DNA from: Sanguinoderma infundibulare
Taxonomy: Eukaryota > Basidiomycota > Agaricomycetes > Polyporales > Polyporaceae
Direction of reading: 5' to 3'
Length of the DNA stretch: 64,000 bases
Assembly (NCBI GenBank): GCA_032821775.1
Contig: JAVLRN010000001.1
Span: 496,001-560,000 of the forward strand
The translations under genes were made by a program, and so were the position numbers. The notes under the pieces are model-generated. The model made no database searches and had not been told where the DNA came from. It worked only from the letters and a program-made list of their open reading frames with translations. Every line of letters begins with the position of its first letter. The stretch's first letter is position 1. Below, piece after piece: positions 10,182 to 20,472 of the stretch.

Positions 10182-12170
10182 CTAGTGCTTGACCTGGTTC
10201 GCCGCCTGCCGTGCTGCAAGAGCCTCGATGATGTGGTGGACGCCCTCTGGCTCGAGGACGACCTTCGTGCCGTCGCACCGCGCCTTGCTCGTGAACTCGG
10301 TGCAGAGCTCATTGATGTCCACGTCCTGGGCCCGTTCAACATCTGTCAGTGTCCAGCTTCGACGTCATCGAGCACGAACACACCAACCTTGAACTGCGGG
10401 TTGGAGGTGATCGTCCGCCATGCGGTGAGCACCTCGATGTTCTTCTCGCTCTTCTGGGTCTTCGGGAAGCTCGAGCCCTTGCACATCACGAACGGCGCGC
10501 CGCCGTCCTCACCCGTGGACTTGCGGAGGAAGGGCGCGAACGGCATTTCGCACGACTCGACCTCTTTCTCATTCGAGACCGGGGACGCGCCAGGGCTGTG
10601 GAGGAAGGGCGAGTTCTGGACGAAACTCGACTGTCCGCTCTGGGCGATGATCTTGGAGAGCTGCTCCTTGGTCTTCGGACACTCGTCGGCGTTGTGGCCG
10701 GGCGGATGGGCCGACGACGGACTTTGACCTGATGTTGACGGGCTGCTGTTGTTGGCCACGCCTGCTGGTGATGATGTGGACGAGGAGAGTGAGGGTGTAT
10801 GGGTTGCGTGAGAAACAGGAGAAAGAGAGCTCGGTGGGCTCGCCAAAAGGGCATGGAAGTCAGCTGTGGACGCACCGCTGTTAGCGAGGAAGTTGCCTCC
10901 GAACAGCTGGTCGAGTGCCTCCTGGCCGCCGTTCTGTGGATCGGATGATGTCCAATGGTCGGCGAAGGGCTCGAAGGATGATGGCAAATACTGCTGGCCG
11001 GTGTTCATCATGAGCGGAGGGCTGTCTGCCGGGGAGGGCTCTGCAAAGGAGGTGAACATGGGGTTGCTCGCGATAGTCTTGTACTCGTTGTTGAAGGAGA
11101 AAGGAGCGTCCATGTTGACGTCTTGGAGATCCTCGGCCGGATTGAGCATGTTGGGGTCGAAGGAGATAAGGGAGTTGAAGTTGAGGCTGTACTGGGATGG
11201 TGGAGACTGAGTCTGGATGGGAGACTGGCTGGGACCTGCGCCGGGAGAGGAGAAGTTGAATGCGATTGGGTGGTGATTGTCATTTCCGAACGGGGTCTGA
11301 TTGTTGGTATTATTGGGACGAGGAGTGGAGAAGGTGAAGGCAGCCTGCTTGAGCATCATGTTCTCACTCTGGAGACGCTGGAGGAGATCGCGAAGGTTCT
11401 CGTTCTCCTGCTCGGAAAGTTGGTTCTTGGCCTCCAAAGCGGCGACCTTGTCCTCCAACTAGGGATGAGGTCAGAATATGGGAGTTGTGGAAGTCGAGGA
11501 TTGACTCACGTCTCGGACATGCTTCTCCTTACGCTCCCTGAAGGCACGCTGAGCGGCGCGGTTCTGCTCCTTACGCTTCAAGAGACGAGTCTCATCCTAG
11601 ACGAAAGCTTAGAACGGGGCGAGTGGGGGACTGCAGTTGTGCATACCTGAGGAGTGCCAGGCTTGCGACGAGCACTGGCTGAGGAAACGGTCTTTTTGTT
11701 GGTTCCGGTAGCGGCTAAAGCGGGGGATGAGAGGCAAAGTTTGATAGGATGGGAGGGGGATACGTACAAGTGTGCTGCGTCTTGTGTTGGGGCTGATCCT
11801 CGTTATCGTTTGTTGCTTTGCGCTTTAATGACCCATCGTCTGGATCTACGGTGCCGGAAGGGGAGGAGTCAGGAAAGACCCCTGATTGGCGGCGTGAGAG
11901 ACTGGAATCGTGATGGGTACTGGGGGGGCTGGGACTGGAGTCGGAGGAGGGAGGGCTGAGGTTAGGGGGAGGAAAGTTGTTGATGGACTGGGGGTCGACG
12001 CCTTCAGGCGAATCGAAGGAGAGGGGATTGGTAGTGGTGTTGCCGACTGCGGTCGGAAACTGCTTCTGGAGGAAGGCGAGGAAGTCGTCGTCAGGGAGAG
12101 CCGAGAAAGAGTCAGGCTGCTGAGCGTTGATGTCCCAGAAGGGGTGTATGTCTGACGTCGAAAAATTCAT
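10182..12170 (-). CDS. Yap1/Pap1-type bZIP oxidative-stress transcription factor
   Basis: Five exons (11768-12170, 11647-11714, 11510-11596, 10384-11458, 10182-10342) give 597 residues. The basic region 'RLLKRKEQNRAAQRAFRERKEKHVRD' carries the NxxAQxxFR signature of the fungal Yap/Pap1 family. A leucine zipper follows ('LEDKVAALEAKNQLSEQ...'). A long Ser/Pro/Asn-rich middle leads to a C-terminal cysteine-rich domain with ADECPKT, VESCEMP, VMCKGS, NELCTEF and ARCDGT. In yeast and fission yeast relatives such cysteines sense peroxide, form disulfides and mask a Crm1 export signal; the same mechanism is inferred here. The last intron is only 41 nt, the shortest in the window, but is required to reach 'DVDINELCTEFTSKARC'. 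I see no N-terminal cysteine cluster. Confidence 0.93.
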
Positions 12171-12557
12171 GGCTGACGGAGAGCAGGGACGGGGCGGGTA
12201 ATGAGATCTGAGAGCTTAGAAGAGAACTGGGGCGTAGAGGCTAAGTGGGCTGAGTAAGCAAGAGGCAGAACGTCGCCGGGGCTGCGGACGGATGACGAGC
12301 TCGCTCGAGGTGGTGGAACGGATATTTTGGGGCGCGGGGAGGATTGGGATGGACTGGAGGGAGGAGATAACGGAAGGAGGAAGAGGAGGAGGAAGAAGGT
12401 GGAATGGAGAGCTTCGGACGAGGCGGGAATGAAGTGCTCCGGCGCTGGGCGGCAAAGGCCGAAAGGGATGCGCAAGCTGTCTGCCGCTCGTCGCCGCACC
12501 CGCCCCCGTGATGGACGGCCCTGTCTGCCTCCGCTGACAAAGCCGCGCACATTGACC

Positions 12558-12570
12558 GAGTCAGTGACTC
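12558..12570. promoter_or_regulatory. AP-1/Gcn4-like palindrome upstream of the Yap1-type gene
   Basis: GAGTCA-G-TGACTC is a perfect 13-bp inverted repeat around a central base, 388 nt upstream of the Yap1-type start codon. Both arms carry the TGACTC half-site bound by bZIP proteins. Autoregulation or general-control input is inference. Confidence 0.4.
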
Positions 12571-15500
12571 GTCGCGGAGTCGGTCCCGCATCCGCCCTCC
12601 GACGCGTCCTCAAAACCGTCCTCGGCTGCCCACAGAACGTCGCCGAACGACGCCGAGCCCCTCTGATCGTAGCGCGTCCGATGCCATCCTCCTCCGGTTC
12701 TCGTAGACACTCTCCTTTCTCTCTGCCCGTCGCTTCGCAGGCCATGCGTCCTTGCATCTTCCTTCTGCTTTCCACGCCGGCCCCCCGACAAATCCCGACC
12801 GGCTTCAGCCCTGCGTCAGCGCTTCTCATGGCCCAGCCTGCTGCACCCCATGATCAGGCCAATGTACGAAATTCCGATGTCAATCACCATCAAACATCCC
12901 CTCCATCCAATCCTCATCTCTTCGCATCCTCCTTCCTTGGACTGTCTCATCCGACATCCTATGCGTCTCCTCGCTTTCACGTTTCTGGTGCCCATTTAGT
13001 CTCCGTTGCCTCCTTCTCAGGTTCTCCCTTCATCGTACAGCATCTGACCGTCCGCAGCCGTCCCCAAGCCTTCTCCTGTCAACCCATTCATGGCCAGACC
13101 GCTGCTGCAGTGCCAGCAGAGACCGAATTCCAACCTTGTTTCACGCCCAGCTCGACTTTAAACTCTACGACGCCACACGCAGCGTCCCGACCGCCTTGAC
13201 CGCGCGCCACGACTGCCAACGTCCCCATTCAGTCCGCCATCTCCGCCCATTGGTGGCGCGTATGGGAATAATCCGGAATCCCATCCCTCAATTGGCCCAC
13301 CGTGTTTCTTCCCGTCTGCATGTGCGCTACGACACGGCGCGATACCCGTCGTTCGCCGTTCGCCGTTCGCCTGCCCTCAACTTTCAACAGAAGCACATCA
13401 ACCCGTCGCTTTACATGCCTCGACCTCCCTGTACGTTCTTTGCGCCTTCGTCCATTTGTCCTACCCGAGTATTTCTAAAGCGCCTCCCTAGGTAGTACTT
13501 GGTAGCATTTCGATGTTCCGTTGTCCAGATTCAATTCGATCTCCTTGTCTTACTCGCAGTATTACTCTCGAGCTCCGTTCAGAAAAGAAGCGCACCGCGT
13601 TCCTCGACCGCCGGCAACTTCACTTTCTAGATGAATCTCAGGTCCGCCAGGGCTTTCTCCCATTTCAATTCCTGATCGACAATAGCCACGCTAACGCGAA
13701 GCGCTCCCACGCCTACCCACGACCCCTCCTTCTAACCGCCAGCCTCATGTTCTCGTTCTCCAGCCAAACGCCGACCTTCTCCCCCATAGACGTATCCTGC
13801 CGTCATCCCGGACGAGTTAGACCCTCACCGGTTTACGCTCGCGCGCGCTCGCCGTTTCCCCAAGGGGAACGGACGCTGTCAAATTCTCCAGCGCACTCGC
13901 CCGCGCCCCTTCCGGAAACCCTCGACGAGCTTCGCAGCCGTCCTTTTTGCACATCCCACCGGTTAACACGATGCCCGACCGCAAGCGCCTCCGTGCTTCA
14001 TCGCACACGTCGCAGCAGGGGTCGTCGGGGTGGCGTGTGCTTGTACGTACTTTGTACCCAAGATCGTGCCCAATGCTACGCCCATCGGTTCTCTTTTGAT
14101 CCCCATTGAATGCACACGTTCAACCCGAGACGCGATCACAACGATGCCCTTGTTCTCGCCAGCCCGCGCGTTCTAGCTCATGGTGTGCCGAACGCTCGCA
14201 AGGCCGCTAACAAGAACGGTACTCGCGTCCACCCATCTTCTTCCAGCGCTCCTACTGACGTCTTGTACTCACAGGATCCCGGGTTTACACCGACCCTTGG
14301 AAGTGACTGCCCACCTCCGATGCCCGATGCCCAACGCTCCTCGCGTGCCGTTTCTGCAGGTGCACCCCGATGCCGTCTTGTACATATGGCTTGGAAGCTG
14401 CACGCCAGCACTGGACACCGAGAACGCTTTGCTGCCAGCCGACGACTGCTCCGGTGTGTCGGAGACCAGCAGCCGCTCATTCTTCCATTTAGAAAAGATC
14501 GACTATCATGTTTACCGTTTGGTGAGGTCCTCGTCAACGGAGACTAATTTATCTCCTCCGTACCCAGCCGTCGACCAGCGAGAAGCGGGGCTCAGGGCCG
14601 CAGTGCGACCCCATCCTCAAGTCATCTTCTTCTCGACGCAACACGCCAATCCAATCCTCTCGCGGATCGACCCCTTGAAGGTTCCTCTGGCCTTTGAAGC
14701 GAGTAGTGACCTCCCCAACTAAATTCGGACAATGCTCGTGCTCACGTCTGAATTCAACCCACAATCCCATGCTAGGACGACATTCTGTCTTCCAACGCTC
14801 GAACCCATTCGAGTACAGTGCACAATTCAATTGACTTGGGCCCGGGAAAGTCCCGAGAATTGGAAACACAGCATCGGTGCACGCCCCCCATGGTTCTGGT
14901 CCTGGTTCTGAATTGTATCCCCTCTGGCGCGTCATTCGGTGTCGTAACCTGGCAGGTTAGATGCGCAGCGACCGTCAAGCGGATGCAGTGGGGTTGTGGC
15001 ACGAAGCCGCGCGGACGCGTCCTCTCCATCGGTTTCGGCATCCAAATATCGCCCACGGCCTGCCTCGGCTATGCAGCATGATACGTACAGTAGAGTACGA
15101 CTGGATGCGTATATGATGTACTGTACACCCGCAAGCAGATGCAGGTCGCTCAACCGCTTTGAAAAACCTTGGCAACTGACCGCCACCGATGCGGTACCCC
15201 ACCGTCAGTGACCCACACCCGGCTCCGGCTCCCCTCCTTCTCCAAATTCTCCTCCTCCCGATGCGAGGCGAGTCGAGTCAGAGGCGAAAAATAAAGCTCA
15301 ACCACCACCCAGCCACTCGGCCTCCGAGTGGGCCTTCGTAAAAGCAACCTCCGTCTTCGGATCAAAAGAAGTACGCGCGCACACAGCAATGCGCATTGAC
15401 TCGACAATGAAGTCGACATCCGCACCTCCGCCCTTGCGCCATTGGCCCCACGGGGAGCCCCGCCCCCTGTCCGGCTACTATCGGGCCTGGGCACACTCGG

Positions 15501-18140
15501 ACGATCGCCCGACCGGCAATTGTCATCACGATTAGACGGCGTCGGCCGGTCGGTCGTTGGACGATTTCGTCCGACCGCACAGACTCCCTCAAGTAACGTA
15601 GCGCATGCTTGCTGTAACTTGTGCGCACTCCCCGCGCGCGGTGCGCGAGGCGCGGCGACGACCAACGGCGGCGACGATGGCAGCAGTCTTATGTGGCGCC
15701 GCCTCGGACGACGGATGGGGACCGCGGGCGCAGGGGCGGCAAGGTGACACGCGGAGGCGTCCGCGCCTGACGCTCGCGAAGCAAACAAAGTATTTCGAAG
15801 CAGTTGCGGTTACATATGCGCGGGTGGAATGCGAAAGACGAACGTTGCTCTCGCCACGGCCTCTTGAAGGCGTCCAACGTTCTGTCTGCATAGCCGTACG
15901 TGTACCGTCGGACGTTTACTGCGAGGTGCGTATTTGTATTTTCGGGAGATGGATCCTGATATTCAAACGCTGCAGGCGGCTTTCAGGCTGGGGATGCCGT
16001 GCCGAGTTCGAATTTTGGATGACAGACTCGGCTCTGAACCAGCCCGAGACCTACTGTAGCCGGCATTTGAGAAGTGAGTGTCGTTCTGTTACATAGGACC
16101 GTCCGTTTGTGGAGTTGACACGGCTGTGGTATGCAGCACGTTGCGTTCGCAGGCCGCAATCGGGCCCGCGTCATCGCCCACTGTCCCCGTTACTTGCAAC
16201 GAAGGAACGACGGTCAGCCACACTGGCCCCCTCTGATACCTAACTTGCCGACATACTCCTGTCTCGTCTCGTCTCGTCTCACAAGAAGTCAAACCTCGAT
16301 TGAACCTTCCCAACCGTTTCAACGTCCGATTAACCTTCCAAGCGGTGCAGTGCGCCCAGGGTACAATAATCCGCAGAACCCAGTGCGGAACCCGACGAAT
16401 ATAACCAGATACAACCGTAACCCCCTGAGAACGAGGCTAACGTCCAAGGACGACAAGAAACGTTGGTTACAGCAGCCAACGAACGTCGAACCACGTTAAT
16501 TGCGATCGGGCGCGGCGGCGCATGCCATGGCCCATGTCAACTAGACTCAGTCCCCCCCTCCCACCACCCTCCCACCACCCCCCAACTATTTCCGCGCGTA
16601 CCCCCCTGTGGATCGCCAAACTCAGATGGAAGAACGCTAACTCAGTGCTAGGTCCTGTAGGTTCAGTTCTCCCTCAGGTGCTCGCAATGAGATCGACTGT
16701 CATTTTGTGCTAGCCCCGCAAAAGGTCGCCAACCGCCCACGCCACTCCCGCGCGCAGTCAGCATTCGCCCGCATCTCCTCCCAGCGTTCGTTCGATTATG
16801 GGGTTGTCCAAGCGAGTTACTTATAATTACAATACGCTCTCCTCAATCTCGGCTTCCACCATACCACGTCGAAACGTCCAAAGCATGGAATGGAATCCAC
16901 ATTCTTGCAAACCGTGCGCGCCCCTCGACGTCCTCGGGCATCCGCCTCGGCGTCGCACTTCCCTATTGTTGACGTAGCACACCTCGGGGTGGGGCGTGTG
17001 GAACCCGAACACACGTCGAACGCGCGCACTGACAGCGACGGCAAGCGCTAGAGCCCCTCGACCTTCGACCCTCGGACCTCGCCACCGGTATCTAAAGCAG
17101 CCAAACAAGCACACTCCTCTTTTCGAGATGACGTCAGAACCACGGCTAAATTCATGGCAGCTGCAAGACATTGACAAGACTACTACTCCCCCTCCTCCTC
17201 CTCGTCCACCCCGATTGGGCCCTAAATCGGGAGCGACTCCGCTTTGTTTGTCCTCGCGCTCCGCTCGCCGGGCCCAGCCCAGCCCACCGAATTAAACCCA
17301 CAATGCTGCCAGGTGCTAGCTAGTGTCGGTGTCAGATGCGCAACGCGTGTGGGGCAGGGGCTTGTAGCACTGCGACGTTGGCACATCACTACGATCAGTG
17401 TCGCAATGGAGGCTGTACGCTCCGCACCACCAAAAACCACCAAACAGATCGGGCCGAGGATCGAGGCGAAGTATGTAACCAAGTACAGTACCCTCCTCCG
17501 AGCCCCACGGATTCACTTACCGGCCTCGGATATAACGGGAGAACTCGGGCGGGAGACCGCGACCTGACCCGAGGAGAAACAAGCTTTCAGTCTCCGGCCG
17601 GAGGATGTCGAGGAGACGATGGAGGCGGAACGGAACGTCGGGACCAGGAAGTTGGAAGTTTTGTGTATCGGCTGTACCTACGTCCGTAGAAAAAATACAA
17701 TGAGATCGAATTACGTGTTACGTTAGGTATCGTGGTGGTGGATATGCGGGTCTGGGTGCGGGTGCAGTCGTAGTTGCGGGTGCGGGATCCGGATGCGCGT
17801 CCGATGTTATGTGATGTGCCGCGGCGGAAGGAAGGGAACCGAGGAAAGGATACATGTGGCTCCGAGAGAGAGAAGACCAGGAATGGAAGACCAAGAGAAG
17901 TCGTGATTTAGATCGCCGGCGTGTGTAGCTGAGCTAAAACAACCTGAAACAAACGCTAGAGATGGGAAAGGAGAGGACGACGAGCTAGTCGCGGAGATAA
18001 CAAGGAGAAGTAGCGAGATGGGACGACTGCGATGGATCTGTAAATGCTGACAAACCGAGGGAGAGGGATGATTGGTAAACTTACAATATTACTGGGATGC
18101 AAAGGTCCGCGGCGAGTCGAGGCGACATCGAGCGGGCGGT
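12571..18140. other. 5.6 kb gene-poor region
   Basis: Between the heads of the Yap1-type gene and the 3' end of the Erf4-type gene. Only short, unsupported open frames are seen. One weak spliced candidate at 13971-14306 (plus) is described in the findings. A pyrimidine-rich stretch lies near 16550-16590, and a G-rich stretch of degenerate 'gcgggt' units near 17735-17790. Confidence 0.35.
16261..16280. repeat. Pentanucleotide microsatellite (GTCTC)4
   Basis: Four perfect tandem copies of GTCTC in non-coding sequence. Confidence 0.85.
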
Positions 18141-20472
18141 CACTACAAAGAAAGTCATCATTAATGGTATAACGTGCACGGCAGAAGCGTGACTACTCAC
18201 GTAGTATTCGATCTCGAGCTGTCGCAACACAAAAAGACTTCATCAGTCCCGTCCACAACGCAAAACCCATTGCGCATGCAACGCCCGAAGAAGCACTCAC
18301 GAAGAGGAGCGCGGCAGAACGTGGCCACTTGATGTGCAGCCCGACGGGGTTGTACATCTGCAAGTTCAGTTCGTCGATAAGCGTTTTTAGCCGGTCCATT
18401 TCCTGTTCATGCCGTTGCGGTAAGCTAATGAATTCTGAATTCGAAGGACGACGTGCCTTCTCATAATGCGACCTCTTGACTGCGCGCGAGATTTGCAGCG
18501 TGAAGTAGGCAAGAGCGTTGTCGACGAAGGCGTGGCTGAGACTGTGTGCCGAAAGGAGCATCTCGTTGATTGCGTTGATGGTCTCCAAGAACTGGGTCGG
18601 CGTTATCTGTATGTACGGCAGTCGAGGTCAGCGGATCTGATTTCCCCAAGAAGACATTACTGAAGAGAAGGCATTGTATGTCGTTTAGTATTCGTGTCGG
18701 ATACATAACTACAAAATTAACCAAGACGAGACATTGTGTGTAGCAGAGTTTTACGCAAACTCCTCGGGCTCTGTTGTCCAAGGGGGATAGATGCTCAATC
18801 CAGGAAGTGTAGACCTCTGGGATGTCATACTACACTTTGAACACATTGCGAGCTCTGACCATTTGAACAAGGGTGCTACTCTGTGTCTGGTGCTTGTCGC
18901 TTGCCGATTACATGCGATGATATCGATGTAACTAGCATATAACGCGATCTCTGAACTGCATCCGCCAGGCGGTTCTCATATGAAGCTGGATGAAAGCGTC
19001 ATTGCATGTTGCTTTCGATTGCACCGTAACGACGATGAGACGCGGTGTCCCACCGCTCCATAGGTCTGTGGCTCCAGAGCAAGGCACAACGTATACCCCA
19101 TCTCGCTTCGACGTCCGCTCAGTAGCCTTGGTCAGGCAATGCATGATTCTAGTGATTGACATGCTTTGCGCTCTTAGCTATATAATGCGAGGGCGTGGAA
19201 GAAGCTTCCAGATCCAAGTCACGTTATACGTGCGTGGATGGGACATGGAAGCAACCAAAGGTGTTGCCCCGACTAGTTTCGTGAGGGTTCACCTTCATCG
19301 TCCGCGAACGATTGCACCCGTAATCACCAAACTATACGAGAACAAAGCACTCACCCGTCCTTCCAGTTCCAAGGGATATGTCGGCGTGAACTGCGGAAGC
19401 TCGCCACCAGTGTAATCCCTTTCGACCCTCACGATCTCCCTCGGATGGTGCACCCCCATCTGGCCCACCGGATCCGTCCCGTACGCTGAGTCGGGATGTG
19501 GCGGCCCAAAGTAATACGCCGAGTGCGGAATCAAAGGTCGGCCATGACTGGACAACGGCCGGCCGACCGAGAGCTCTTGAGCATGCGTACAAGATACGAT
19601 TGCAGGAACACGCCCAGGACGCACCTCGACTTGTTCCCAAACTCATGCACCCTGCTCGCCTTCGCGCCCCCCAGCCCACTCCGTCCGCCCATGCCCACCT
19701 CGCGCAGATACTCCGCCTCGTCGTCCCCCATCCTCGTCTTGTCCCAGGGCGGGGGCGAGACGGGTTGCTCGACGTCCAGGCGGAGCGGGTGCTCCTGCAC
19801 GTGCTCGCCGCCGGGCGCGGTCGCGGAGCCGTAGAGCGTCGAGCCGCCGTCGGTGTGCTTGCCGCTGTGGGGCTCGGTCGTGTCCGACGCGCGGGGGGCG
19901 ACCTCCTCGCCGTCGACGCGTATCGTCAGCTCCGTGTCCATCCCCGCCTCCTCGCCTTCTCCGTCTTCTTCGTCGGCGCCGTCCAGCTCCTCCTCTTCGC
20001 CTTCGCCTTCTTCGTCTTCAACCCCGTCCTCCGAGACGTCGTCCCGCACGGGCCCCGAGATGTCGATGACGATGGGAGAGTCCGGCTCGTCCATCTCTGG
20101 CGGGGCGGTCTTGAGTCCGAGTTTCGACATCGTTGCTGCTGCTGGTACGGTGATCGGTTCTGCTGGCTTCCGCTTTGGCGTCAGTTCTGGTTCTGGTTCT
20201 AGTTCCGGTGATGGGTCTTCGTCTTCTTCTGTGCGGTTGTGGTCGCTGGACAAGGCGTCCTTTGGCGGCGGCGTGGGAGGGACGGGCGAAGGGCTTGCAG
20301 CGGCCGGGACCGTCAGGGTTGTTGCATCCTCATGCTCATGGTCCGGAGCCAATGCGAGTGCAGATCCAGACGGAGCTTCAGCGACAGTGTGTGCAGGCTC
20401 AGGTGCGGCTGCGGGTGCAGATGGAGGTGCAGGTGTGCGTGCGGGCGAGTGTGGGCGCGAACCGGAACTCAT
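18141..20472 (-). CDS. Erf4/GOLGA7-type subunit of Ras protein acyltransferase
   Basis: Partner of an Erf2-type DHHC palmitoyltransferase that lipidates Ras at the ER/Golgi (family knowledge). Exons: 19625-20472, 19355-19547, 18301-18606, 18201-18218 and a terminal piece of which only the stop (18141-18143) is coding; about 455 residues. The ERF4 domain fills the C-terminal third: 'HHPREIVRVERDYTGGELP', 'FTPTYPLELEGRITPTQFL', 'INAINEMLLSAHSLSHAF', 'EMDRLKTLIDELNLQMYNP', 'GLHIKWPRSAALLFLEIEYY'. The N-terminal ~280 residues are Pro/Ala-rich and then extremely acidic, unlike the compact animal homologue. Oddities: a 748-nt intron (18607-19354) inside the domain; a 54-nt in-frame insert ('ARRPSNSEF...') that starts GC and ends AG and may be a GC-AG intron (437 residues if removed); and an 18-nt micro-exon encoding LEIEYY. 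Start is the first ATG in frame, at 20472. Confidence 0.85.

Noticed and set aside
12327..13199. Long plus-strand open frame of 290 codons upstream of the Yap1-type gene
   Set aside because: Ser/Pro/Arg-rich translation without family signal or splice logic; overlaps the presumed promoter and leader of the minus-strand gene and parallels other chance frames in GC-rich DNA.
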